From Closterium sp. NIES-65 (taxonomy: Eukaryota; Streptophyta; Zygnematophyceae; Desmidiales; Closteriaceae), in assembly GCA_948144175.1 (NCBI GenBank), contig CANXME010002337.1, positions 5,001 through 69,000 on the forward strand: a stretch of DNA of 64,000 nt. Reading direction: 5' to 3'. Below the pieces are notes generated by a model. It saw nothing but the letters and a program-made list of their open reading frames with translations, had not been told where the DNA came from and did no database searches. This document shows, piece by piece, positions 43,298-53,277 of this stretch (its first letter is position 1; each line of letters begins with the position of its first letter). The translations under genes and the position numbers were made by a program.

Positions 43298-44589
43298 CTT
43301 ATTCTCCTCTCTGTTGTGCTATCCCTACCCCCCCCCCCCCCCCCCACCACCAACCTGCAGGTGGACTTCATGGCTGTGCAATCCCAGGTGCGGCGGATCC
43401 TCGTGTTCCTCCAGGAGCGTTACATCGATTGCGGTCAGCAATTCGGGGGCAGTGCAAGCGCAATGCTGTCGCCGTTTCTCGCGCGGCACAGCTCGCCGTG
43501 CAGCCGAGACGTGCGTGTGCAAGGCGTGGACGGTGATCGTCAGCCATGCACTCACGAGTTCACTCTGCACGAGACAGCTGTAAAGGGCTACACCACCAGC
43601 GCGGGAGACCTCCAGTCGTGTGTGCGGACATGTCGGTCGTTCGCGACGGAGCTAATATACAATATTAACTTCCGCCTCGGCAGTTTGTCAACCCTCAACT
43701 CTGCTAAGCTCTTCATGCCACGCACCTGGCCGCGGGGAAGAGAGGCGAGAGACGCGGAGTGCCTTGAGCATCTGGACGGCCTCTACACCATGTTCCACGC
43801 ACGCGAGCGAGAGGAAGTTCTACCAGGTGAGTAAACCTCCCCCTCGTATTCGTCTTTGTGATTTGCTCCGGTATACGATTTTGTTGTATGTGTCAGTAAG
43901 CGTGATATGGCCCCTTGAGTTGCACTACGGTCCCTTGCTATCCATCACCCGTCCCTTCTGTCAGGTGTGACGAAGCGGGAGTGCAAAAGGGAGATGCGGA
44001 CCTTCTTGTCGGTTCTATCCGGGGCGCCGAAGGAGGAGCAGGCCTTCCATGCGGGCCTGAAGGCGATGATGGCCACTGCAGACTGGCCGAGGAGCTACCC
44101 CAACCTGGTGCGGCTATCGGTAGCAGTGGCGGTGTTGCCGATTAGCACTGTGGAGTGCGAACGCGGCTTCTCCCGACAAAACATCATCAAGAGTTGGCAG
44201 CGGACGTGATTGCACGACGCGAAGCTTGGTGATCTCATGACGCTGAGCTTGCTGGAGTACGACGTCGAGTGGAAAGACCTTGTGGAGCTGTGGCGCAGCA
44301 CGAAGAAGCGCCGCCCAACCAAGCGTAAGAGCAACCCCCCTCATGCCGTGAAGAAGCGTGGTGGTGGTGGTGCAGCTGATGGTGGCAAAGGCAACAGCAG
44401 TGACAGGCAGCAGGAGAAGGCCGACCATGGCGGTGGCGGCCATGACTCAGATGATGATGTTGCAGGAGGATCTAGTGATGGTGATGATGTGCTGATGGAG
44501 GATGCTAGATGGATTTGAATAATGATTGTATTGTCAGAACGTGGAATGAAAATGTTTCACATACATAACAATGTTGGTAAAGTAGTTTT

Positions 44590-44773
44590 TTACCCCCTTG
44601 ACAAATCAGGATTACACTAGTTTTTACCCTGACAGGGCAGGATTACATTAGTATTTACCCTGTCAAAACAGGATCCTGAATGCACCTCAGCACTGATCAA
44701 TCAGGGCGAATTTTTTTTTTTGGGGGAACTGCCCTGATGGGTCAGGGTCCCCTGAATCCTATCTGAGACCCTG
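44590..44773. repeat. hAT right subterminal region and inverted repeat
   Basis: Repeated AATCAGGATTAC, GACAGGGCAGGATTACATTA and CCCTGAATCC words, ending in the inverted repeat at 44760-44773. Confidence 0.85.
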
Positions 44774-44781
44774 CTAACCAC

Positions 44782-45475
44782 ACATGTCTCAGACGACCCA
44801 ATTCTAATGAAGCACATTGCCATTGCAAGAACAGAAAGCAAGCTTTCTCAGTATGATTTTTTTTTTAATGTGTAACACTTTCTCAAAATGCGTATTGTGA
44901 AAGCGCAGCTGACTGTAGCGCAGCAAGGCAACTGCGAATTAGCATTCGCCGGATACATAAGCCGGTTGGAGGCCATTTGGCCTCCACCCACGTCTTCATT
45001 TCGGAACTTTGCTGTTCCACTCCCCACCCACCCACCCACCCTGATCATTTACATGTATGATTTATAGTGGGACGAGAATGCTGTAATTACTGCAATTCTA
45101 ATGAAGCATGTTACCATTGCAAGAACAAAAAGCAAGCTTTCTCAATCAGGAATTTCATGGAAAAAAATCCTGATATTGTAGGGCCTGGGTGTATTTAAAC
45201 ATGGGCCACTAAAATATGCAACAACATTCAGGTCGTTTGATGCTTTCCCTACGCCTATAGGGATTCATGCGTTTCATTACTGTTCGTCGGCAGACACAGC
45301 CGTCATCCCAATCGCCGAACTTTTCTGTGCGCACGAACCAAGATGAAATTGCTTTAGTACGGTAGGTGTATTTGAACATGTGCTAACCGAATATGCAACA
45401 ACATTCAAGTCGTTCGATCGATGCTTTTCCCTACGCCTGATGGGTCAGAATCCTAAAATCCAATCTGAGTGCCTG
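44782..45475. repeat. Mixed dispersed repeats and orphan hAT right end
   Basis: A segment CAATTCTAATGAAGCA...AAGCAAGCTTTCTCA occurs at 44799-44850 and again at 45093-45144, bracketing a copy of the TATA/hairpin repeat (44855-45025). Units of the 6894-7395 tandem repeat follow at 45213-45437. At 45437-45475 the sequence switches to TGATGGGTCAG...CAATCTGAGTGCCTG, which resembles the right end of the hAT element. No gene is seen. Confidence 0.6.
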
Positions 45476-45814
45476 TTTGTATGGTCTATGGTTCCATATC
45501 TGCGGTAGCAGTAAAGAGTCAATGGAGGTTGGCTGTGGTGATTGTTCTGTTCTATGTTGGTTGTGTGCCTGTCTTGTCTCCATACAAAGCCAGCAGTACA
45601 GTGCTAGAGTGCAAGTGCTTGTGAATATACTTCACAGCAAGCAACTTGTAGTGACAACAGAGACAAGCCGATCCCGCAGCAATCTAACATGACCTCTCCT
45701 CCATCCAGGCACCATCTGCACACTTCCCCATCACCACCTGGCACCGCCACTCTGTACCTCCATCTTTCCCTGCTATCTGCCCTACCCCGGCCCCAAGCTG
45801 CCCCGTGCACGGGT
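45476..45814. other. Sequence downstream of RPL15
   Basis: Non-repetitive DNA that should contain the 3' untranslated region of RPL15 (minus strand). I could not place a clear polyadenylation signal. Confidence 0.4.
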
Positions 45815-48192
45815 CTACCGGTAGCGGCGCAGCGAGAGCATGGTATTGCGCTTCCAGAAGGCGCGCACGGAGGGGCGGTTCTTGGTGCTCTTGTGCCCCT
45901 TGCGCAGCAGCCCGCGGTGGTGGCGGCCGGCAGACGTGAGGCCGCGCAGCTCGCGGTGCTTCATGACGGGGCGGCACAGCCAGTTGATGTGCGCGTCGTT
46001 GCGGATGGCCTGGTGGTGCGGGTCCACCAGGATCACCTCAAAGTACTTGAACGCCGAGTCCTGGCGGCGTGCGGAAGGGGTGGGGGGAGAAAAAGCGGAC
46101 AGTGGGGAAGGGAAGAAAAGGTTGGGGAAGTGGGGGATGTGCGTTGGGGAGGGAGGGGGGGGGGGAGACGGGGCAGGGGGGGGGGGAGGAGAAAGGGGGT
46201 GATAAAAGGGGGGAGAGGAGGGGATGGAGGGTGGGGTGAGGGTGGCGTGCGGTGGGCGTTGCATGGAAGACAGCTGTGGGCGTTTGTTTCACCTACGCTC
46301 AGTTCGTGCGTGGGGTTGTTGTGAGGGGGAACAGAGGGTGTGCTATAGTGTGTGGGCAGTGGTGGGCTCAAGGGCAAGCGAGCGCGGGCGCGGAGACACA
46401 CACGCACACACACAAACACCATGGCCCACCCTCACTCCACCGCTTACACCTCCCCCCCACCCCACCCCACACACGCGCGCGCGCGCACAGCGCACCTGGT
46501 TGACCCAGTAGGAGTTGAGCACGCGCAGCCCCCCCAGGCGGCGGCCAGCGCGCTCCTCCGCGACGGCGCGCTTGTTGCGTTGGAACTTGAGCTGCGTCAC
46601 TCCCTGGCTCTTCGGCTTGCCGTACCTGCCGCCGCCACGCGCGCACGATATAAAACACGACGCGCGCACCACCACAACACGACGCGCACACACCACATCA
46701 CGAAGAAGATGCGGTCGGACAGGTAGCGCGCGACGGACGGGGGGGGGGGGGAGAATGGAAACGGGGAAAGAGCGTGAAACCGGGGAGGTGCAACGAGAGA
46801 GCAGGGGAGAAGCCAAGAGCGACGGCATGAGGAAAACATTTTCTAGGAAACAAGCGCGCGGCACGGAGGAGGCAGGAGGGGAGCGGAAAGGAAGGGGCGA
46901 GAGGGCGAGGGGGCGGGGGGCGAGGGGGAGAGGGGGCGAGAGGGTTCCAGAGCGTACACGATACCCTTGGCGACGGGCTTCTTGCGGCCGCCACGGCGCA
47001 CGCGCACGCGGTACACCACGTAGCCCTGCGCGCGCCCACGCGTCACACCACGCGGGGGGAGCGGAGAGAGCGGGAAAGCAGGGAGCGGGGAGAGCGGGGA
47101 GACAGGGAGCGGGGAGAGTGGCAAGTGCGGGGAGAGGGGGACACGGGTTAGATGGGTGGTGAGCTGAGCAAGACGGGAGGGTGGAGCAACGAAGACTGAT
47201 CGGACATGAGGGATCAGTGGAGGGTGACACGTGGCAGCACGATGGGGACTGTAAACCATGCAGCGATCCACTAGGTCCATGCAGACCGTATTGCACCGCC
47301 CGAAGACTGTGCGCGACGCGACGATAACTAGCTAATTCTAACAGAATCAGGACGAGACATCGTGCCGCTTGCCCCCGAAAGAATGGCACGCTGCTGCAAG
47401 CCGCATCGTCACGCAGGCCGGGTGCCCTCGAGGAATGCGCTGACATGATGAACAAATTGGGCGCCATGCGAGCGGCGAATCTATGCCGCTTCGCGGATCA
47501 CCGGCGCATGTGTCTAGAACTAGTTGAATCTCATGATTCGCATGAAGGGGCGCATAGCTGACACAGGCGAGAACGACTGGCGCTTCTGTGACGGCACGCG
47601 AGGCGAAAGGGGAGCGCGCGTTTGGATCACGCGCGCGGGGCAGGCGAGGCGGAACATTAAAACGGCAGAGAGAGCAGCATGTCACGACACAAAGAGATCA
47701 GGCGGACGGAATGCCGCAGAACGAAGCTTCTCGGCTCCCGGCCACAGTTAAGCATTACGGCTCCGACGAAAGAGGTAAGGCGCCGAGTGGCAGCTGGGTT
47801 TAAGCGGCAATGGCGGGCGAGGCGACGGGCGCGCACCTGCTTGGCCTTGTATCCGAGGCGGCGAGCCTTGTCAGGGCGAGTGGGGCGCGAGACGCGGATG
47901 ATGGAGGGCAGCTGGCGGTACTCCCAGCAGCGCACGCGCAGCAGAAAGCGCATGACGTCTGACTGCTTCTTCTTCCATAGCTCCGACACGTACTTGTACG
48001 CTCCTGCCACGCACAACCGCAAGCACGCACACAGCCCCGTGCACGCATGAGGCAGGACGATACTGTTGGCAAAACTAGGGTTTGCTGGTTCCGCAAAACT
48101 GTGAAAAGACGAATGGTGGAGTAGACCCTTCCTTCGACGGCTAAAAAGGACCTTAGCAAAATTCCGACCCGTAAGGGAGAGAGATTACCCAT
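45815..48192 (-). CDS. RPL15: 60S ribosomal protein L15 (eL15), five coding exons
   Basis: Structural protein of the cytosolic large ribosomal subunit. Exons (minus strand): 48189-48192, 47837-48003, 46958-47025, 46496-46625 and 45815-46060. The joined frame gives 204 residues plus TAG, the usual length of the family. Recognisable blocks are Y-K-Y-V-S-E-L-W near the start, [13 protein letters not shown], the [16 protein letters not shown] stretch, [13 protein letters not shown] and the C-terminal L-S-L-R-R-Y-R. All four introns are GT-AG; the second is 811 bp. The first coding exon supplies only ATGG. No disabling change is visible, so it looks functional. It is the only conserved host gene in the window. 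Confidence 0.97.
48075..48083 (-). promoter_or_regulatory. Telo-box AAACCCTAG in RPL15 intron 1
   Basis: AAACCCTAG on the minus strand within the first intron. Telo-boxes near the transcription start are common in plant ribosomal protein genes. A second AAACCCT lies upstream at 48274-48280. Confidence 0.4.
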
Positions 48193-48460
48193 GGTGGCCG
48201 GTCGTGCCGATACCTCCTAAGGATTTCTGCCTGACCAAAAGGAGAGTAGAAGATGCGATTAGGCGGGATATAGAGGGTTTGGTGAGGGAGAGAGGGGAGA
48301 GGGAAGAGGGGGGACAGAGAGACAGCTTATGAGCGATAAACCCTCGTCCAGCCTAGTCGAGGAGGTCAACGGACGGCCAGGATTAGGTCTCTTTAGCGTT
48401 ATCGTGTTTGGTTGAGGGCAGGCTGCTGGAGGGACAATCGCAGCCTAATACCTTGGTATG
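48193..48460 (-). promoter_or_regulatory. Probable RPL15 leader and promoter region
   Basis: On the minus strand a long pyrimidine tract (48282-48323) with AAACCCT next to it lies about 90-130 bases upstream of the ATG. Pyrimidine-rich starts and telo-like boxes fit a ribosomal protein promoter; the exact start cannot be set from sequence. Confidence 0.4.
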
Positions 48461-49034
48461 TACAGTAAAAAACATGTTAATTAATTTATGGATGATGAAG
48501 ATATGAAGCCTAGTGGTGGAAAACATATCCGACATTGAAATTGCCGAATCTATAACAGCTACATTTCAAGAATCAAGATAATCATCACAAAATGTACCTT
48601 TTAAAGAGGTGCATAATTAGTTAGGACTATACAATATTAAAATAATGTTGTTTTCGATCAAAAAACATAAGGACCTTAATACGAATATGATTACACGGTT
48701 TTTATATTAAACTGCACTATTCAATGTGTAGTAATGGGGCTCGCTGTCGGAAATCCGAACACAATATAACGAATAATACATATTGGTATGCTGTTCTGTT
48801 TTATTATAGTCCCCTGTATAAGTCGCCATGTCATATAATAATTGTCACAATTATTGTAGTGTCGGGGTCTAGCATTGTAGAAGGGTAGAATTATTGGTAC
48901 ATCATTACTGATGTGAATGGGGTCATCCTGGAAGGGGTAGATAGATGCACAAATGCCCCGCTGTGCCACTTCTTCAGCATCATTCTACAATTCAATTATC
49001 AATTCTTTCAAATGCAAGCTTTCTAACGTGTCAT
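48461..49034. other. AT-rich intergenic sequence
   Basis: Clearly AT-rich, in contrast to the GC-rich elements. No gene or repeat with a second copy in the window was seen. It ends at the target site of element J. Confidence 0.5.
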
Positions 49035-49265
49035 TCTCAGAATAGTAGATTAATCTTAGGCGCCATGGCTAGGTTTTGAGGAAAACGAGAGTAGCGAGGG
49101 AGAAGTTGTACCAACAAAAAAGAGAGTGATTCAATATTGAGCGAGGGTACAAATAGGAAAGAACCAACAAGAAAGGTGCACCACCAACTAAGAGAATGCT
49201 ATAACTACAGTAACCAATCCTACAGGCAGTTACATATAGAAAATATTAACTTATATTTTCCGACA
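49035..49265 (-). repeat. 3' LTR of element J
   Basis: 231 bp, identical by eye to 50317-50547. Confidence 0.95.
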
Positions 49266-49644
49266 CGCCCCCATAACTGGCTGTAGGAGAGTATGCAGTT
49301 AGCGCATCCTTAAGGGGTACATCACGATTACACAGCGGAAATTGCAGTAACAAACAAGTGCAGTGACAACCATTGCAGTGGTGGCAGATCCAGCTGTAGC
49401 ACACCCTGGGCCAAGGTAGAAACAGTAGCAGGTGTAGGGGCAGCAGGTCGCCTGAGGAGCAGGCTCTGTGGCTGCAACGTGCAGCAGGACAGCAGCGGCT
49501 CGACGGCAGCACCTGCAGGCCCCTAGCAGCAAGCAGCAGAAGCAAAGGCAAAAGAGGCAGGTGGCAGCAGGGGCGGCAGCTGGAGGTGCCACGGTAGCAG
49601 TGGGCATCAGCAGCAGATGCCCGGCTGACTTCCGCCACCCCCTC

Positions 49645-50292
49645 TCACCCTCCCCCCCACAGCTGCAAGCGCGGCAGTGAGAGAGAGGGGAGGGGGGACG
49701 GATGTTGGTGCTGCAAAATCTCTCTGGCCACCCCCTCACACTCCCCCCCATCCCCCACAGCGACCGGCGCTGCAGGGAGAGAGAGGAGAGAGGAGGGCGT
49801 CGGTGGTTTCCTGCGGGTGCGCTCCCGCCACTCTTTTACCCTCCCCCCCACAGCGACAGTCGCGTATGGGGCGACAAATGATGACGGCAGCTGCTGCAGA
49901 CTGCTCACAGCGGTCGCCCCGACACACCACCTCCCCCATGGTCCCCCACTCCCACGACCTCCCCCCATAGTAGGAGCGCGCACGGCAGCAGCAAGTGCGA
50001 CAGCTGCAGTGGGGACCGCGGGAGGGTGGGCGGGGATAGCTGCTCGAGCGCGACGAGCGGAATAGGGGGCCGAAACGGAGGCGCGACGAGGCGACGTCGG
50101 GGCAGCGTGGCCGCGAACGACGGGGCGACGAGGCAGCGCGTCGAGCAGAGCGCCGCCTTCGCCCCGTCGATCGCACTGACGATTGAAACCGTCGCGGATT
50201 TTCACGCGACGGTCGCACTGACGGCCCGATCGCAGTAGAAAGTCGTTGGGAGGGAGGGCCGCCATGACAGGGTCGAAAATTGGTGGGCCCAT
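49645..50292 (-). other. Unrecognised 215-codon frame inside element J
   Basis: Opens 25 bases after the LTR and covers most of the interior on the minus strand. The composition is Arg/Ala/Pro-rich with no known domain. Its 3' half spans three imperfect repeats of a CTCCCCCCCACAGC-containing unit (near 49650, 49750 and 49850). Frames are also open on the other strand, so coding is doubtful. Confidence 0.25.
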
Positions 50293-50316
50293 TGATCGAA
50301 ATCTAGCTCGATACCA

Positions 50317-50547
50317 TCTCAGAATAGTAGATTAATCTTAGGCGCCATGGCTAGGTTTTGAGGAAAACGAGAGTAGCGAGGGAGAAGTTGTACCAACAAA
50401 AAAGAGAGTGATTCAATATTGAGCGAGGGTACAAATAGGAAAGAACCAACAAGAAAGGTGCACCACCAACTAAGAGAATGCTATAACTACAGTAACCAAT
50501 CCTACAGGCAGTTACATATAGAAAATATTAACTTATATTTTCCGACA
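50317..50547 (-). repeat. 5' LTR of element J
   Basis: 231 bp; primer site adjoins it at 50306-50316. Confidence 0.95.
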
Positions 50548-50642
50548 GTCATTTCTACAAATACGTTTCCACTACGTTGGCACTATGCCTTTCTAAAACT
50601 CGCTATATCAAAGGTGTTGACCCTGGTGGCGAGCTACATGGG

Positions 50643-50770
50643 TGTCAGACTTATATGACTTAGCCTGTGTACGCTATAGTAGGGTAGCACATATGGGGTA
50701 CAACACATTTCTAGGGTTTGCACTTGTACCCAACCCTTTCCTCTAGTAAATCATTCCTCATTTCTTCACA
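50643..50770 (+). repeat. 5' LTR of element I
   Basis: 128 bp, TGTCAGACTTATATG...TTCTTCACA, with the group core TAGGGTTT and TTGTACCCA. Confidence 0.8.
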
Positions 50771-50820
50771 TGGTATAGAGCAGGTTCCCTAGTGGGAACG
50801 CTTCCTAGGGCCCACCACTG

Positions 50821-50852
<32 letters not shown>

Positions 50853-51380
50853 ACCGGAGCGCGAGTCGCCCCTGCCCGAGGCGCGCCCCGTGGGCCGCCC
50901 TCTCGTCGCGTCCCCTGCCCTTAGCGGCCCGTCGCGCCCTCCTAGAGGCCCCTCTCACGGCCCCTCGCGCCACCCCTAGCGGCCCCGTCGCCGCCCTTCG
51001 CAGCCCGTCGCCGCCCTTCGCGGCCCCGTCGCCGCCCCTAGCGGCACAGTCGCATCCCTTCGAGGCCCCTCGAAGCCCCTTCCCGGCCCCGACGCCGCCC
51101 CTATCGGCCCCGTCGCCGCCCCTAGCGGCCCCGTCGCAGCCCTTCGCGGCCCCGTCGCCGCCCCTATCGGCCCCGTCGCCGCCCTTCGAGGCCCCTCGCG
51201 GCCCCTTCGCGGCCCCTTCGCGGCCCCGTCGCCGCCCCTTCTTGGCCCCGTCGCCGCCCCTTCTTGGCCCCGTCGCCGCCCTTCGCGGCCCCGTCGTCGC
51301 CCCTAGCGGCCCCGTCGCCGCCCTTCTAGGCCCCTCGCGGCCCCTTCGCGGCCACGTCGCCGCCCCTAGCGGCCCCTGCC
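50771..51380 (+). other. GC-rich leader of element I, first copy
   Basis: Repeats of CGGCCCCGTCGCCGCCC. From 50877 on it is nearly identical to 59646-60150. It breaks off at GCGGCCCC near 51377, where inverted pol sequence begins. Confidence 0.7.
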
Positions 51381-52100
51381 ACTGAGAGGAGTAGGGACCC
51401 TCTATCGCCTCCGCGTAAGAGCGCGGAGTCGGGATGTCAAGTGCATCCGGGTCTCCCTCAGGGGTAAGCAGGTGAAACAGCAGCCAGACACTGGAACTCC
51501 TCCTGCCTGTCCTCAAGGACGTCCGTGCCAAGGGCACACTCACCCCCGACGGACGAAGGACAGACAGACTCAGACTCAGCGACAAGACTAGCAGCGTAGT
51601 CTAGACGACATCGAGCAGCAAAGTCGACGAGCTCAACAACTAGGGCAGACGCAGCAGTGGACTCAAAAGAAGAGTCAGTGAGGACAGTAGCAAGGAGACG
51701 CGTGACAGTAGGACTGGCAGCACGAAGAGAGTCCGACTCCGTGTCGGCAAGAGCAGGAAGAGAAGACTCAGGAGGAGAAGGCAAAGGGGCACGCAGAGGA
51801 GCAGTGGACGGACGCAGAGACATCCGGTGCGTGCCAGGGACAGGAGGAGGACGCTGACGCAAACCGCGACCACTAGTGCGAGCAGGACGGACAGGCGACG
51901 CAGGGCGAGACGCAGGCTCACGACGCTCAGCAAGACTTCCAGTAGGACCAGTGTAGGGAGATGGAGCAGGCAGTGGGGAGGCCGGCTGTAACTGTAACTG
52001 CGACGGGACAGGCTGTGGACACTCTAAGGGAGGAGGAGGACCAGTAGAAGACGGGAGACCAAGAACCTGCTGAAGGAGCGGAACGAAGTACGGCCGAGGC
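51381..52100 (-). pseudogene. Inverted copia pol fragment (linker to RT start)
   Basis: Minus-strand sequence from the P-Y-F-V-P-L-L linker block (near 52090) through S-P-T-V-T-R-L-L-A-T-V to the start of RT (S-Y-A-E-A-I-E-G-P-Y, near 51400). Closest to elements A and B. Both ends are abrupt: one in leader repeats, the other at the 5' LTR of element H. It keeps no catalytic motif. Confidence 0.8.
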
Positions 52101-52232
52101 TGTCAGAACATTATAGCTTATACATTTGTGTAGGCTGTAGTGGGGTAGCCCATAAGGGGTACAACCCAATTAGGGTTAGTACTTGTACCCAACTGTTTCA
52201 TAGTTCATCCATTCCATTCTCACTTCTCGTCA
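52101..52232 (+). repeat. 5' LTR of element H
   Basis: 132 bp, TGTCAGAACATTATAGC...CTTCTCGTCA. Confidence 0.96.
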
Positions 52233-52379
52233 TGGTATCGAGCAGGTTCCCGAGTGGGAATACTGCCTAGGGCCCACCACGAACTTTTTTTTCCTTCCCT
52301 GCCCGGAGCGCTTAGCTCCTAACCCGAGTAGCGCCTCGAGCCGCCTTAGTGGCCCCTATTGGCCGCCCTTACTGCCCCT

Positions 52380-52930
52380 CGAGCCGCCCTCTACGGCCTC
52401 GCTTAGGCCGCTACGGCCCCGCTTAGGCCCCGTCGGCCCCGCTACGGCCCCGCTTAGGCCCTGTCGGCCCCGCTACGGCCCCGCTTAGGCCCCGCTACGG
52501 CCCCGCTACGGCCCCGTCGGCCCCGCTTAGGCCCCGCTACGGCCCCACTACAGCCCCGCTACGGCCCCGTCGGCCCCGTCGGCCCCGCTTAGGCCCCGCT
52601 TAGGCCCCGTCGGCCCCGCTACGGCCCCGCTTAGGCCCCGCTACGGCCCCGCTACGGCCCCGCTACGGCCCCGTCGGCCCCGCTTAGGCCCCGCTACGGC
52701 CCCACTACGGCCCCGCTACGGCCCCGTCGGCCCCGTCGGCCCCGCTTAGGCCCCGCTACGGCCCCGCTACGGCCCCGTCGGCCCCGTCGGCCCCGCTACA
52801 GCCCCGCTACGGCCCCGCTACGGCCCCGCTTAGGCCCCGCTACGGATCCGCTTCGGCCCCGCTTAGGCCCCGCTGCGGCCCCGCTACGGCCCCACTTCGG
52901 CCCCGTCGGCCCCTCACGGCCCCACTTAGG
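52380..52930 (+). repeat. GC-rich tandem leader repeats of element H
   Basis: Short units GGCCCCGCTACGGCCCCGCTTA and GGCCCCGTCGGCCCCG in irregular tandem. The following stretch to 53277 has CAGCCGAGCCGCC units, like the element B leader on its strand. No gene. Confidence 0.8.
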
Positions 52931-53277
52931 CCCCACTTCGGCCCCGTCGCCACCGCGGCCCCGCCCACCCTTGCGGCCCGCCGGCATCTGCGACCTCGCC
53001 ACCACCTGCGACCCCGCCTCCCAGCGCCCGCAACGCCGAGCAGCCGAACCGCCGGCCACCTGAGCCGCCCGACCTCCCGAGCCGCCCAGCAGCCGAGCCG
53101 CCTGACAGCCGAGCCGCCCCGCACCAGCAGCCGAGCCGCCCAGCAGCCGAGCCGCCCAGCAGCCAAGCCGCCCTGCAGCCGAGTCGCCCGACAGCCGAGC
53201 CGCCGAGCAGCCCGATCGCTCCACCTACCTGGTAAGAGCATAGTCTCTGCCACTGCACTGCCCTGCCTCCTGCTGTT

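Larger units (their letters stand above)
33842..44518 (+). pseudogene. hAT transposase gene (ZNF862/KIAA1586-like), interrupted
   Basis: Five exons can be followed by frame and GT-AG sites: about 33842-34841, 34930-35319, 35406-35775, 43361-43826 and 43965-44518. Exon 1 has a Pro/Ser-rich N-terminus and a C-x2-C...H-x5-H zinc finger (about 34495-34600). Exon 2 has S-C-D-E-I-T-D and G-I-S-T-D-G-A (catalytic Asp residues) and C-I-A-H-R. Exon 3 has V-R-W-L-S-R-G. Exon 5 has the dimerisation motif V-E-C-E-R-G-F-S with the catalytic Glu, then an acidic tail. Defects are a phase change between 34200 and 34390, TAG at 34654 and TGA at 44207 in an otherwise continuous frame. Copia element F sits in the third intron and need not itself disrupt the protein. 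Confidence 0.85.
33114..44773 (+). mobile_element. hAT superfamily DNA transposon with nested copia
   Basis: A perfect 8-bp target duplication CTAACCAC (33106-33113 and 44774-44781), the hAT hallmark, flanks terminal inverted repeats: left CAGAGCCTCAGATA, right (reverse complement) CAGGGTCTCAGATA. Both subterminal regions (33120-33310 and 44590-44760) are packed with ATCAGG/CCTGAT-type motifs, typical transposase-binding clusters. Removing the copia insertion F (7475 bp with one target copy) leaves about 4.2 kb, a normal autonomous hAT size. Confidence 0.95.
49035..50547 (-). mobile_element. Element J: short non-autonomous LTR element, recent
   Basis: Two 231-bp LTRs that read as identical, with perfect 5-bp target duplication GTCAT (49030-49034, 50548-50552). 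On the minus strand the LTR begins TGTCGG and ends TGAGA (GA, not CA). The primer site TGGTATCGAGC follows at once and a polypurine tract TATGGGGGCG precedes the 3' LTR. GGGCCCACC lies 27 bases past the LTR end, as in the copia group. The 1.05 kb interior has no Gag-Pol motif. It ends 843 bp upstream of the RPL15 start codon. Confidence 0.93.

Noticed and set aside
45689-46324. Plus-strand 211-codon frame overlapping RPL15
   Set aside because: It is the antisense of RPL15 exon 5 and a purine-rich intron; RPL15 on the minus strand explains the region fully.
46343-47467. 374-codon minus-strand frame through RPL15 introns
   Set aside because: It reads through exon 4 and low-complexity introns; the spliced 204-residue L15 matches the family exactly.
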